Shown piece by piece: positions 35,949 to 44,938 of a stretch of DNA of 64,000 bases. A program made the translations under genes and the position numbers. Location: the NCBI RefSeq assembly GCF_014199445.1, contig NZ_JACIJS010000002.1:1-64000 (forward strand), given 5' to 3'. Numbering within the stretch: the stretch's first letter is position 1; each line of letters opens with the position of its first letter. The stretch comes from Rubricella aquisinus (GTDB lineage: Bacteria; Pseudomonadota; Alphaproteobacteria; Rhodobacterales; Rhodobacteraceae). Below the pieces are notes generated by a model. It did not search any database, was not told where the DNA came from, and saw nothing but the letters and a program-made list of their open reading frames with translations.

Positions 35949-36853
35949 CGCGGCACGCGGGCAAGGGCTGCGTCGAGCCCGTCCTCCGGCGACAGGGTCT
36001 GCCATGCTTGAAACCGGTTTCTGATCCATGTGCGCTGCCGTTTGGCATATTGGCGGGTGGCTATGCTGCCACGCTCGATGACTTCCTCGCGTGTCAGATG
36101 CCCGTTGAGCCAATCGGTGATCTCAGCGCGTCCGATGGCCTTGGCAGCGGGCAGGGCGCTGTCGTGACCGGCCTCAATCCAGCGGCGGACCTCCTCAACC
36201 GCCCCCTGATCCAGCATCGCGGCGAAGCGTTGCGCGATCCGCGCGTTCAGCCACTCTGGCCTGGGCGTCAGCGCAATCGGCACGCAGTCGGTCAGCGGCA
36301 GGATCGGTGGCGGCGTGTTGCTATGCCATGCCGCGATCCCGCGCCCGGTGGCTTGCAACACCTCCCATGCGCGCTGCACCCGCATCGGATTGTTCTGGTC
36401 AAGCCGGGACAGGCTTTCGGGATCAGTGATGCGCAGGTGCTCCACAAACCATGCCAAGCCGTGCCGGGCCATCAGCGCATTTCCTTCCGCCCGGATTTCA
36501 GGTGGGGTTTCTGGAATATCAGCGAGCCCGTCTGTCAACGCGGTGAAATTGAGGCCGGTTCCGCCGACGATGATCGGGCGTTGCCCCGCGTCCTCGATGG
36601 CCGCGATTTCGGCTGCGACCTCCCGCAGCCAGCGCCCCGTCGAATAGGGCACGCGCGCGCCCACATGACCGTAGAGCCGGTGCGGCGCTTGGGCGGTTTC
36701 AGCATCCGTGGGCCGTGCGGTCAGCACCTGCCAACACGCATAGACCTGCAAGGCATCGGCATTGACGATCACGCCCCCATCCCGCGCTGCCACTGCCATG
36801 GCAAGCGCGGATTTGCCCGAAGCCGTGGGGCCAGCGATCAGAACAGGCGTCAC
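35945..36853 (-). CDS. miaA: tRNA dimethylallyltransferase
   Basis: Transfers the dimethylallyl group to N6 of A37 in tRNAs that read U-starting codons. It has 302 residues. The P-loop is in VLIAGPTASGKSALAMAVA, IIVGGTGLNFTAL is the tRNA- or DMAPP-binding block, and DQNNPMRVQRAWEVLQATG and the C-terminal YAKRQRTWIRNRF complete the family pattern. Its ATG overlaps the stop of psuG. mtaB, which modifies A37 in other tRNAs, is 2 kb away on the other strand. Confidence 0.95.
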   Translation of the reverse strand: MTPVLIAGPTASGKSALAMAVAARDGGVIVNADALQVYACWQVLTARPTDAETAQAPHRLYGHVGARVPYSTGRWLREVAAEIAAIEDAGQRPIIVGGTGLNFTALTDGLADIPETPPEIRAEGNALMARHGLAWFVEHLRITDPESLSRLDQNNPMRVQRAWEVLQATGRGIAAWHSNTPPPILPLTDCVPIALTPRPEWLNARIAQRFAAMLDQGAVEEVRRWIEAGHDSALPAAKAIGRAEITDWLNGHLTREEVIERGSIATRQYAKRQRTWIRNRFQAWQTLSPEDGLDAALARVPR

Positions 36854-37764
36854 GGCGCGGACAGGGCCGCCGCGATCTGAGCAGCAAGGCGCGCGTTGTT
36901 CTTCACCAAGGCGATATTCGCAGTCAGGGAATGGCCGCTGGTCCGCTCAAATATCCGTTGCAGCAGGAAGGGCGTCACGGCTTTGCCCGTCACATGCTCA
37001 GCCTCGGCATCCGCAAGCGCGTCCTCGATGATCGGGCCTATGACATGCGCGGGGATTTCATCCGCGACCGGGATTGGATTGGCGATCAACTGCCCACCCG
37101 GCAGGCCCATCGCGGCGCGCATCTGATGCGCCTGAGCGATCTGGGCGGGGGTGTCCATGCGGATCGGGGCGGGCAGGCCGCTGTCACGGGACCAGAAAGC
37201 GGGGAGGTGATCCACGCCGTAGCCGATCACCGGAACGCCATTCGTTTCAAGCACTTCGAGCGTTTTCTCAATGTCGAGGATCGCTTTCGGTCCAGCCGCC
37301 ACCACGCTCACGGGTGTCTGCGCAAGCTCCAAAAGATCGGCGGAGATATCGAGCGTTTCGGCCACGCCCCGATGCACGCCCCCAATGCCTCCCGTGGCAA
37401 AAACGGCGATCCCAGCCATGCGCGCGGCGATCATCGTGGCGGCAACGGTGGTGGCACCCGTGCGCCCCATCGCCATCGCGGCAGCCATATCGGCGCGCGA
37501 CAGTTTCAGCACATCGGGCGCTTGGGCCAGTGCTTCGAGCTGCGCGTCGGTCAGCCCGATATGGAGCGCGCCGTCGATCACCGCGATGGTCGCGGGGACA
37601 GCGCCTTCGTTGCGGATGACGTCCTCTACAGCCTCGGCGGTCTCCCGGTTTTGCGGATAGGGCATGCCATGGGTGATGATGGTGCTTTCCAGCGCCACGA
37701 TCGGCGCGCCTGCCGCGCGGGCGGCCTCGACCTCCGGACTAAAGAGCATCCGGGGGCCGCTCAC
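36850..37764 (-). CDS. psuG: pseudouridine-5'-phosphate glycosidase
   Basis: Splits pseudouridine 5'-phosphate into uracil and ribose 5-phosphate, part of nucleoside salvage. It has 304 residues. Blocks: ALESTIITHGMPYPQN with catalytic Glu, KLSRADMAAAMAMGRTGATT with the active-site Lys, VFATGGIGGVHRG, and GYGVDHLPAFWSRDSG. The kinase partner PsuK is not adjacent. It is coupled by 4-base overlaps on both sides, to a small membrane protein upstream and to miaA downstream. Confidence 0.94.
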   Translation of the reverse strand: MSGPRMLFSPEVEAARAAGAPIVALESTIITHGMPYPQNRETAEAVEDVIRNEGAVPATIAVIDGALHIGLTDAQLEALAQAPDVLKLSRADMAAAMAMGRTGATTVAATMIAARMAGIAVFATGGIGGVHRGVAETLDISADLLELAQTPVSVVAAGPKAILDIEKTLEVLETNGVPVIGYGVDHLPAFWSRDSGLPAPIRMDTPAQIAQAHQMRAAMGLPGGQLIANPIPVADEIPAHVIGPIIEDALADAEAEHVTGKAVTPFLLQRIFERTSGHSLTANIALVKNNARLAAQIAAALSAP

Positions 37765-37979
37765 AGCATCAATCCCAGAACCACAAACGCCAACCCCATG
37801 AACGCCACCGCGACCGAACCCATGTTGACCGCCACAAGCGTGCGCAACCGCACCCGCGCCACATCCGGGTCGGGCTTGTCCTTTTTCAGGCGCTTGGCCT
37901 CCAGAATGCAGTAGATCAGGCCAGCCAGCCCGATGGCCGTGGTCACGCCGCCGATATAGACCATGATGTCCAAGTTCAT
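37761..37979 (-). CDS. small two-helix membrane protein
   Basis: 72 residues with two hydrophobic helices at about 6-26 ([20 protein letters not shown]) and 48-70 ([20 protein letters not shown]), joined by a basic, charged loop ([20 protein letters not shown]). It appears conserved in Rhodobacterales next to psuG. Function unknown. It is the first gene of the psuG-miaA operon, with its stop overlapping the psuG start. The promoter lies in the region shared with dapF. Confidence 0.75.
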   Translation of the reverse strand: MNLDIMVYIGGVTTAIGLAGLIYCILEAKRLKKDKPDPDVARVRLRTLVAVNMGSVAVAFMGLAFVVLGLML

Positions 37980-38145
37980 TTCGCGCCTCGTATCAAATCC
38001 TCTGCCCGCCTATCCCATAGAGCAGGGGCAGGGTGCAAGCGTGGCCTTGCGCCGCGTCAGGCGCATCGTGGCCTCGGGCAGACTGGACGCATCGGGCCAA
38101 AAGGAGTATGTGCCCGCCATATCACTCAATCGAGGGCAGGGTCCG

Positions 38146-38964
38146 ATGGCGATGCGGTTCCTTAAAATGCACGGACTGGGCAATGACTTTGTCATGCTTG
38201 ATGCGCGGGGGCAGGATGTGCGCCTGTCCGCGCCGTTGGTGCGTGCCATTGGGGATCGGCATCGCGGCGTCGGGTTTGACCAGTTGATCGTGCTGCGCGA
38301 TGGCGACGGGGCGGATGTGACGCTTGATTTCTGGAACGCCGATGGCTCGACCGCCGGGGCCTGTGGCAATGGCACGCGCTGCGCGGCGCGGCTGGTGTTC
38401 GACGATCTGGGCACGGACAGGCTGACCCTGCGGACGGAGCGGGGCCTCTTGCAGGCCGAGCACTGCGCCGATGGCCGCATCCGCGTGAATATGGGCGCGC
38501 CGGAGCTGACATGGGACCGGGTGCCGTTGGCGCGCGACATTCCGCTTGATCCCCTGCCGCTTGACGGGAGCCCTGCGGCGGTGGGCATGGGCAATCCCCA
38601 TTGTGTGTTCTTTGTCGAGGACGTGGCGCAGGTGGACCTTCCCACACTTGGGGCCCGGTTCGAGCATGATCCCCTTTTCCCGGAGCGGACCAATGTGGAA
38701 TTCGTGCAGGTTATCGACCGCAGCACCTTGCGGATGCGGGTCTGGGAGCGGGGCGGGATGATCACGCAGGCCTGCGGCTCTGGCGCCTGTGCGGTGGCGG
38801 TTGCGGCTGCTTTGCGGGGTCTGACGGAGCGCACGGTCCGTGTCATCCTCGACGGTGGACCGCTCGATATCGACTGGCGCGAGGATGGCGTCTGGATGAC
38901 GGGGGAGACGGCGCTCACATTCGAAGGCACATTCTCTGACGCGTTTCTGGCGGGGGCGGCATGA
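38146..38964 (+). CDS. dapF: diaminopimelate epimerase
   Basis: Converts LL- to meso-diaminopimelate for lysine and peptidoglycan synthesis. 272 residues from the chosen ATG; a second Met two codons later is equally plausible. The two catalytic cysteines are in GACGNGTRC and [22 protein letters not shown] and [11 protein letters not shown] complete the pattern. The 61 upstream residues in the open frame are not family-like. It overlaps mtaB by ATGA. Confidence 0.95.
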   Translation: MAMRFLKMHGLGNDFVMLDARGQDVRLSAPLVRAIGDRHRGVGFDQLIVLRDGDGADVTLDFWNADGSTAGACGNGTRCAARLVFDDLGTDRLTLRTERGLLQAEHCADGRIRVNMGAPELTWDRVPLARDIPLDPLPLDGSPAAVGMGNPHCVFFVEDVAQVDLPTLGARFEHDPLFPERTNVEFVQVIDRSTLRMRVWERGGMITQACGSGACAVAVAAALRGLTERTVRVILDGGPLDIDWREDGVWMTGETALTFEGTFSDAFLAGAA

Positions 38965-40226
38965 CCGAGGCGCCTACATTCGCGACGTTCGGCTGTCGGT
39001 TGAACGCGTATGAGACCGAAGCGATGAAAGACCTTGCCGCACAGGCGGGCGTGGATGATGCGATTGTCGTCAACACCTGCGCTGTCACGGCAGAGGCCGT
39101 GCGGCAGGCCCGCCAATCCATCCGCCGCATGGCCCGCGAAAACCCCGGCAAGCGGATTGTCGTCACGGGCTGCGCCGCACAGACAGAGCCGGAGACGTTT
39201 GCCAAGATGGAGGAAGTATCCGTCGTCCTCGGCAATCTGGAAAAGATGCAGCCACAAGCATGGCAGCGCCTCGCCCAGACCCCCGATTTCGTCGGACCGA
39301 CCGAAAAGGTGCAGGTCAATGACATCATGTCCGCGACAGAAACGGCGGGCCATCTGATTGATGGGTTCGGCACCCGCGCGCGGGCTTATGTGCAAGTCCA
39401 GAATGGCTGCGATCACCGCTGCACCTTCTGCATCATTCCCTATGGCCGGGGCAATTCACGCTCCGTTCCGGCGGGCGTGGTTGTTGAGCAAATTCAGCGG
39501 CTTGTGGCGCGAGGCTACAATGAGGTGGTGCTTACGGGTGTCGATATCACCTCATGGGGCGCGGACCTGCCGGGCGAGCCGCGCTTTGGCGATCTGGTGC
39601 GGCGCATTCTGACGCTGGTCCCGGATTTGCCGCGCCTGCGGATCAGCTCCATCGACTCGGTGGAAGCTGATCCCGCTTTGATCGAGGCCATCGCGACCGA
39701 ACCGCGCCTGATGCCGCATCTGCACCTGTCCTTACAGGCAGGGGACAACATGATCCTGAAGCGGATGAAGCGGCGGCATTCCCGCGAGGATGCGATTGCC
39801 TTTGCGGCGGATATGCGCGCCGCACGCCCCGATGTGGTGTTCGGTGCCGATATCATCGCGGGCTTCCCGACGGAGACGGAGGAGATGTTCCAGAATTCTC
39901 TCCGCTTGGTTGAGGACTGCGGGCTGACATGGCTGCATGTGTTCCCGTTCTCCCCGCGCAAAGGCACGCCCGCCGCGCGGATGCCGCAGTTGGAAAAGGC
40001 TGTGATCAAGGAGCGCGCCGCGCGCCTGCGCGCCATCGGGGAGCAGCAGGTGACAACCCACCTTGCCGCACAGGCCGGGCAAATCCACCGTATCCTGATC
40101 GAAAGCCCCGATATGGGCCGGACGGAAGCCTTTACCGAGACACATTTTGCCGACCCGCAACCTGTTGGCACAATTGTTACCGCAAAAATCATCGGCCATG
40201 ATGGAAAGAGGCTGACAGCGGCCTGA
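38961..40226 (+). CDS. mtaB: tRNA (N6-L-threonylcarbamoyladenosine-37-C2)-methylthiotransferase
   Basis: Radical-SAM enzyme that adds a methylthio group to t6A at position 37 in ANN-decoding tRNAs; 421 residues. The N-terminal UPF0004 domain has three cluster cysteines (TFGCRLN, VNTCAVT, VTGCAAQ). The radical SAM motif is [21 protein letters not shown]-terminal TRAM-like domain ends near [16 protein letters not shown]. It is co-transcribed with dapF. Confidence 0.94.
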   Translation: MTEAPTFATFGCRLNAYETEAMKDLAAQAGVDDAIVVNTCAVTAEAVRQARQSIRRMARENPGKRIVVTGCAAQTEPETFAKMEEVSVVLGNLEKMQPQAWQRLAQTPDFVGPTEKVQVNDIMSATETAGHLIDGFGTRARAYVQVQNGCDHRCTFCIIPYGRGNSRSVPAGVVVEQIQRLVARGYNEVVLTGVDITSWGADLPGEPRFGDLVRRILTLVPDLPRLRISSIDSVEADPALIEAIATEPRLMPHLHLSLQAGDNMILKRMKRRHSREDAIAFAADMRAARPDVVFGADIIAGFPTETEEMFQNSLRLVEDCGLTWLHVFPFSPRKGTPAARMPQLEKAVIKERAARLRAIGEQQVTTHLAAQAGQIHRILIESPDMGRTEAFTETHFADPQPVGTIVTAKIIGHDGKRLTAA

Positions 40227-40227
40227 A

Positions 40228-40275
40228 CCCGGCGTAACGCTTTCCGCTCAGACCTATTGTGACGGAAAGGCCGGG
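40228..40275 (+). promoter_or_regulatory. leader hairpin that includes the PaiB ribosome site
   Basis: CCCGGC pairs with GCCGGG and CTTTCCG with CGGAAAG, giving 13 base pairs interrupted by a 6-base bulge (GTAACG), with a 16-base loop. It begins two bases after the mtaB stop and ends two bases before the paiB-like ATG. The GGAAAGG ribosome site lies in the 3' arm, so it could either end mtaB transcripts or hold translation of the next gene low. Confidence 0.5.
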
Positions 40276-40277
40276 CC

Positions 40278-40892
40278 ATGCATCCCAATCCCATTTTTCG
40301 CGGCGTCGAGGCCGCACGCAGCCTTGAATTTGTGCGGGCGCGCGGTTTTGGGGCGTTCCTCGTGAATGGGGAGCGGGTGCCGATGGTGGCACATGTGCCC
40401 TTTACCCTGTCCGAGGATGGGAGCCTTGTGACCGCGCATCTGATGCGCTCCAACCCGATTGCGCGCGCTGCGCGGGACGGGTGCGATGCCGTGCTGACCG
40501 TCACTGGGCCGGATGCCTATATCTCTCCCGATTGGTATGGCGTGGATGATCAGGTGCCGACATGGAATTACATCGCCGTGCATCTGGAAGGCCGGTTACA
40601 GACCGGCAAGCCTGAGGAAATGCGCCCGGTGCTTGATACGCTTTCCGCGGATTTCGAGGGCCGCATGGCGGGCAAAAAGCCTTGGACCATGGATAAGATG
40701 ACCCCCGACGTGGCGGAGCGGATGATGCGCATGATCCTGCCCATCACGATGAGGGTGACTGATCTGCGCTCAACCTGGAAATTGGGCCAGAACAAGCCCG
40801 AGGCCGTGCGTCTTGCCGCGGCGGACCGGGTGGCGGAGGGGACGGGATCGGAGCTTGACGCTCTGGCCGCATGGATGCGCGATCCGCCCTGA
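40278..40892 (+). CDS. PaiB family FMN-binding protein
   Basis: 204 residues of the PaiB (negative regulator/FMN-binding) family: MHPNPIFRGVEAARSLEFV, HVPFTLSEDGSLVTAHLMRSNP, SPDWYGVDDQVPTWNYIAVHLEG, and a C-terminal TDLRSTWKLGQNKPEA. The fold is a split-barrel flavin-binding domain. In Bacillus it is linked to regulation of sporulation and protease genes; a similar role in this organism is not supported by context. The start is preceded by a hairpin that covers the ribosome site. Confidence 0.88.
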   Translation: MHPNPIFRGVEAARSLEFVRARGFGAFLVNGERVPMVAHVPFTLSEDGSLVTAHLMRSNPIARAARDGCDAVLTVTGPDAYISPDWYGVDDQVPTWNYIAVHLEGRLQTGKPEEMRPVLDTLSADFEGRMAGKKPWTMDKMTPDVAERMMRMILPITMRVTDLRSTWKLGQNKPEAVRLAAADRVAEGTGSELDALAAWMRDPP

Positions 40893-40955
40893 CCCCTTGC
40901 GCCGGAGCGCCCGGTCCCGGTAGCGTCTCGCCAAACCCAACCGCAAGGATCCGCC

Positions 40956-41561
40956 ATGCAGCTCTACGACAATCCCGCGTCCCCCTATTGCCGCAAGGTG
41001 CGCATTCTGTTGCACGAAACTGGCCTGATGGATCAGGTGCACCTGACGACCGTGGCAGGCAATGCTGCTGATCCGGGCACGATGCCCGTGACGGTCAACC
41101 CGTTGGGCAAAATTCCGTGCCTTGTTCGGGACACGGGACCAGCGCTTTATGACAGTCGGGTGATCTGTGCCTATCTTGATGATCTGGCGGGGGCGGGGCT
41201 TTACGGGACGGGTTCTGCGCGTTGGGATATCCTGACGCTGGAGGCGCTGGCGGACGGAATGCTCGATGCAGCCCTCGCGATCGTCTATGAAGCGCGCATC
41301 CGCGATGAGGCGATGCGCCATGAAGGATGGGTCGAAGGCCAGTGGGATAAGATCGCCCGCGCGCTTGATGCGCTGGAAGGGCGCTGGATCGCGTTCCTGT
41401 CCGGCCCCATGACGATGGGCCATATCGCGGTCGCCTCAGCGCTTGGCTATCTCGACTTCCGACTTGATGCGCGCGGCTGGCGGGGAAGGCATCCCGCGCT
41501 TGCGGAGTGGTTCGCGGCGGTGTCCGAACGGCCCGCGCTTCAGGCGACCCGCCCAGCGTGA
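40956..41561 (+). CDS. glutathione S-transferase
   Basis: 201 residues. The N-terminal thioredoxin-like domain begins MQLYDNPASPYCRKVRILLHE with a Cys at the usual activation position, then NPLGKIPCLV and DSRVICAYLDD for glutathione binding. The all-helical C-terminal domain contains ALEGRWIAFLSGPMTMGHIA. The substrate is unknown. GCAAGGATC provides the ribosome site. Its stop overlaps the GTG start of the exporter gene. Confidence 0.88.
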   Translation: MQLYDNPASPYCRKVRILLHETGLMDQVHLTTVAGNAADPGTMPVTVNPLGKIPCLVRDTGPALYDSRVICAYLDDLAGAGLYGTGSARWDILTLEALADGMLDAALAIVYEARIRDEAMRHEGWVEGQWDKIARALDALEGRWIAFLSGPMTMGHIAVASALGYLDFRLDARGWRGRHPALAEWFAAVSERPALQATRPA

Positions 41562-42187
41562 CGCTGCCGCTGGCGGAATTCATCGCGGTATGGGTGTTTT
41601 TTGGGATCAACATCCTGTCGCCCGGCCCGAATGTGCTCAACACCATCGGCACCGCAATGGGATCAGGACGGCGGGCCGGGCTGGCCTGTGCGATTGCCGT
41701 GGGGCCCGGTGTGGCGATCTGGAGCCTCGCGACCGTGCTTGGCGTGGCCGCGCTCTTTCGCGTGGTGCCATGGGCGGAGACCCTGCTGACCGGGATTGGC
41801 GCGGCGCTGCTGATCTGGTTTGCCACCCGATTTTTCAAGCGGGCTCGGGCGCGCGTGTCCGTCGATGCGACCAAGGGGATGAGCGCACGGCGCGCGTTCC
41901 TCGGCTCTCTCGCGATACTTGCGACCAACCCCAAGGCGATGACCACATGGCTGGTGATCCTCAGCGTGTTCCCGGTGGATCGGGCGACACCGGGTGATAT
42001 GGCGCTGCTGGTCGTTGGCTCGTCTATTCTCGCGGTGACGGGGCATGTGTTTTACGCGCTGATGTTTTCCACAAGGCCAGCGGCGCGGATTTATGCGCGT
42101 TGGGCGCCGGTCGTGAATGCGGGCGTGGGTGTGTTTTTCCTGTTTGTCGCGGCAAAACTGATCCGCGATCTTGTCATCGGGGCATGA
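41558..42187 (+). CDS. LysE family amino-acid exporter
   Basis: 209 residues with a GTG start that overlaps the GST stop (GTGA). The LysE/RhtB pattern is seen in FIAVWVFFGINILSPGPNVL and GSGRRAGLACAIAVGPGVAIW. Six helices are likely: about 8-28, 38-60, 66-85, 115-135, 145-165 and 185-205. It would export amino acids or analogues. The longer frame from 41507 is inside the GST gene and was rejected. Confidence 0.85.
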   Translation: MTLPLAEFIAVWVFFGINILSPGPNVLNTIGTAMGSGRRAGLACAIAVGPGVAIWSLATVLGVAALFRVVPWAETLLTGIGAALLIWFATRFFKRARARVSVDATKGMSARRAFLGSLAILATNPKAMTTWLVILSVFPVDRATPGDMALLVVGSSILAVTGHVFYALMFSTRPAARIYARWAPVVNAGVGVFFLFVAAKLIRDLVIGA

Positions 42188-42206
42188 TGCGCCATCTCCC
42201 CCTCAC

Positions 42207-42434
42207 ATGACCGATACACGCTCCACAGCCAGCGCGCGGGCCGCGCGCCACCTTGAGGATGCCATCGCCGCGATTGATGCGGCGATGGGGCAGGGCTATG
42301 CGGCGGCGCACCCGGAATTGGTCGCCGCCATGGTACAGGCCAGCGCGATCGAACATGCGGTGGAAACCGGACGCATCGCATCGCGTGAAACCAATGAGAC
42401 GCTCCTGAAGCTCAAGCCGCGCCTCTTTGGCTAA
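42207..42434 (+). CDS. small hypothetical protein
   Basis: 75 residues, soluble, helical and alanine-rich (ARHLEDAIAAIDAAMGQGYA, HPELVAAMVQASAIEHAVET). No known domain is recognised. The ribosome site is weak. It starts 19 bases after the exporter stop and its stop abuts that of the convergent lipoprotein gene. It could be co-transcribed with lysE. Confidence 0.5.
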   Translation: MTDTRSTASARAARHLEDAIAAIDAAMGQGYAAAHPELVAAMVQASAIEHAVETGRIASRETNETLLKLKPRLFG

Positions 42435-42986
42435 TCAATAGGCCACGCGCGTGCGCTCTGGTGCCGCGACGGTGCCCGGCAGGTTTTCCCCCGGCAGAAT
42501 GCGCGCGGCATTGGTGGCAAGGTTCGTCTCGATCCGGCAGGTCGATCCGGGCTGTGCGATGCGGTCGCCTTCGAAATATTCCTGAATGACGATGGTTTCG
42601 CGGCCATCGGCAAGGATCACGGAATATTCCAGACCCTGACGCTGCGCGTTGTCCTGATCAAAGGCTTCACCCGCCGCAGCACCCAATGCCGCACCCGCAA
42701 GGGAGCCAAGGCCACGGGCCAACTCATTGCCAACACCAGCGCCAACTTCACGGCCCGCCGCGTTGCCAATGATCCCACCGGCAACGGTACCGACCACAGT
42801 GCCCGCGCCATTCGCATTGTCATCGCGAATGGTGATTTCGCGCACATCGAGCACGCGGCACCGCTCCACCATGCTTTGCTGACCAACGGAGGAGGCAGAC
42901 ACAACGGATTCGCCGCCAGAGCGGAACGGAGAGCACGCCGACAGGCCAACAAGACATATAAGCGAGGCTGTAACGAGGGGTTTCAT
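42435..42986 (-). CDS. glycine-zipper outer-membrane lipoprotein (17-kDa antigen-like)
   Basis: 183 residues. The lipobox LVGLSAC puts the lipidated Cys at 18. The central region has a glycine zipper (GTVVGTVAGGIIGNAAGREV, then GVGNELARGLGSLAGAALGA), as in SlyB/17-kDa surface antigen family. The C-terminal part (YSVILADGRETIVIQEYFEG) is a beta-rich domain. It is likely an envelope-integrity protein. It abuts the upstream small gene convergently. Confidence 0.85.
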   Translation of the reverse strand: MKPLVTASLICLVGLSACSPFRSGGESVVSASSVGQQSMVERCRVLDVREITIRDDNANGAGTVVGTVAGGIIGNAAGREVGAGVGNELARGLGSLAGAALGAAAGEAFDQDNAQRQGLEYSVILADGRETIVIQEYFEGDRIAQPGSTCRIETNLATNAARILPGENLPGTVAAPERTRVAY

Positions 42987-43058
42987 CGGTAAGGTCCTGT
43001 GTTGATAGCAGATATGTCTGGCTAGAACGGCTCAGATGAGAATAACAGCACCGCGCCG

Positions 43059-43724
43059 TTACTTTTGCGTGAACTGCCCCCGCGTCATGTGGCGTTTGCG
43101 GCCAAAGCCGGGACGCCGCTCCACCGCAAATCCGGCCGATTCCAACGCCCGGCGCACATGCCCGGCGGCCGTATAGGTGGCAAAACTGCCATTCTTGGCC
43201 GTGTGACGGCCAATCTCGGCCATCAATTCGGCGCTCCACATATCGGGATTGCGCGCCGGGCTGAACCCGTCCAGAAACCACGCATCGGCGAAATCTTGCC
43301 AGTTTGGCAGCGTTTCCTGCGCCAAACCCACCCGGATATCCACATCCACTGGCCCAAGGCGGAACGCGCCTGCGCGGTAGGCGGCACGCAATTCGGCCCG
43401 CTCCCGCGCAAGATCGGGCCACGCGGCGAGCGCGCGATCCATCGCCTCCGCCGTCAGCGGATAAGCCTCAAAACTGGTGTAGCGCAACCGCCCCTCACAG
43501 CCCAATGTGCGCCACAGGTGTAGCGTCGCACACAGGTTCAGCCCGGTCCCAAAGCCAAGCTCGGCAATATGAAACCCATCGCACAGCCGTGAGGGCAGGT
43601 CATTGCCGTCCAGAAACGTGTGCCGCGTTTCCGCCAACCCGTCCTGAAGCGAATAATAAGGATCGTCGAATTGGCGCGACACCGGCACGCCATCCGCCCG
43701 CCAGTCAAGATCGGGATTTTGCAT
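43059..43724 (-). CDS. mnmD: tRNA 5-methylaminomethyl-2-thiouridine methyltransferase
   Basis: 221 residues, SAM-dependent methyltransferase that makes mnm5U at position 34 of tRNA. Blocks: DDPYYSLQDGLAETRHTFLDG, FHIAELGFGTGLNLCATLHL (SAM site), DGFSPARNPDMWSAELMAEI (catalytic region) and FATYTAAGHVRRAL. In many bacteria this domain is fused to an FAD oxidoreductase in MnmC; here it is separate and divergent from such an oxidoreductase. Confidence 0.9.
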   Translation of the reverse strand: MQNPDLDWRADGVPVSRQFDDPYYSLQDGLAETRHTFLDGNDLPSRLCDGFHIAELGFGTGLNLCATLHLWRTLGCEGRLRYTSFEAYPLTAEAMDRALAAWPDLARERAELRAAYRAGAFRLGPVDVDIRVGLAQETLPNWQDFADAWFLDGFSPARNPDMWSAELMAEIGRHTAKNGSFATYTAAGHVRRALESAGFAVERRPGFGRKRHMTRGQFTQK

Positions 43725-43776
43725 CTTGCCCTGCCTTCCGCTACATCTGCCGCGTCATATCGGGGGAGCGGCATCA

Positions 43777-44883
43777 ATGGCAAGACAAGGCGCGGACCTT
43801 GTGGTGATCGGCGGCGGGGTCATGGGGCTCTGGTCCGCTTGGGCGGCTTTGGAGGCCGGACGCTCGGTTCTGGTGCTCGATAGGGCTGAGCCCGGCGCGG
43901 GCGCGTCGGGTGGCATGATCGGTGCCCTTGCCCCCCATCTGCCGGACCGCTGGAACCCTAAGAAGCAATACCAGTTTGAGGCCCTCTGCACCTTGGAAAA
44001 GGACATCGCGCAAGTGGATGCAGCATCCGGCCTGACCTCTGGCTATGGCCGCATTGGCAGGCTCCAGCCCCTTACGGGCCGCGCGCTCGATCATACCGAG
44101 GAGCGGCTTGCAGGCGCGCGCGCACATTGGGCCGGGATGGCGGAGATGGACTTGCGCCCGGCGGATATGGCCCCCGATTGGGCCGCGCCTGATATGGCAG
44201 AAGCTTGGCTGTTCGACACACTCACGGCCCGCGTGGCCCCGCGCCGCCTGATCGCGAGCCTTGCGGCGGCGATTACGGCCCGTGGCGGGCAGATCCGCAC
44301 CGCATGCACGGTCACGGGCGTGGCCCCCGGTGTCGTTGAGACCACCGATGGCCCGATCAAAGCAGAAACCATCATCCTTGCCGCGGGCGTCCCGGCCTTT
44401 GAGTTGATCGCCCCACTGGTGGCGGAGGTGCCGGGCCGGGCTGAGAAGGGGCAGGCGCTGACACTTCCCATCGCGGCCCCTGCGGATATGCCGCTGATCT
44501 ACGGCAATGGGACGTATGTTTTGCCCCATGCCGATGGCACGATTGCGATTGGGGCGACGAGCGAACGGGTGTTTGACGATTCCTGCGGGACGGACGCACT
44601 GCTGGATGCCTCTCTCGATCGCGCGCGCGCCTTGTGCCCATGGATCAGAGGGGTCACCCCATCGCGCCGCTGGGCGGGTCTGCGCCCGCGCGGCAATGGT
44701 CGCGATCCGATGCTTGGGTCTGTGCCCGGCGCGCCGGGTGTCTTCGCGATGATGGCAGGGTTCAAGATCAGCTTTGGCATCGCCGCGAAAGCCGCCCGTG
44801 ACGTGCTGCACGAGGTCGACACAGGCGAGGCCCGCACACCCGAAACCTTCCGCGTCGCGCATCATCTGGGCAAGGGCGACTAG
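43777..44883 (+). CDS. FAD-dependent DAO-type oxidoreductase (possible detached MnmC oxidase part)
   Basis: 368 residues. The N-terminal FAD motif is DLVVIGGGVMGLWSAWAALE and the C-terminal one is PRGNGRDPMLGSVPG. It belongs to the DAO/glycine oxidase family. The middle part carries ASGGMIGALAPHLPDRW, which resembles the region of the MnmC oxidase domain (AGQASGNRQGAL-like). Divergent placement 52 bases from mnmD suggests it may perform the cmnm5U-to-nm5U oxidation, splitting MnmC. It could instead oxidise a D-amino acid or glycine. The start at 43777 has GGGGGAGCGGC upstream. Confidence 0.75.
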   Translation: MARQGADLVVIGGGVMGLWSAWAALEAGRSVLVLDRAEPGAGASGGMIGALAPHLPDRWNPKKQYQFEALCTLEKDIAQVDAASGLTSGYGRIGRLQPLTGRALDHTEERLAGARAHWAGMAEMDLRPADMAPDWAAPDMAEAWLFDTLTARVAPRRLIASLAAAITARGGQIRTACTVTGVAPGVVETTDGPIKAETIILAAGVPAFELIAPLVAEVPGRAEKGQALTLPIAAPADMPLIYGNGTYVLPHADGTIAIGATSERVFDDSCGTDALLDASLDRARALCPWIRGVTPSRRWAGLRPRGNGRDPMLGSVPGAPGVFAMMAGFKISFGIAAKAARDVLHEVDTGEARTPETFRVAHHLGKGD

Positions 44884-44888
44884 CGCCT

Positions 44889-44938
44889 CTTTTTTCCGAA
44901 AATACCTCCCGCCGGAGGCATCATCGCCGTCAGGCGAT
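44889..44938 (-). terminator. hairpin plus CCTCCGGCGGG 3' element after the FCD regulator
   Basis: Read leftward: a 6-bp stem (ATCGCC and GGCGAT) with the regulator's TGA stop in its loop, then GATGCCTCCGGCGGGAGG TATTTTC and an A-rich tract. It also ends the convergent oxidoreductase gene on the other strand. It is the same composite as those at 165-236, 11660-11712 and 23504-23566. Confidence 0.7.
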
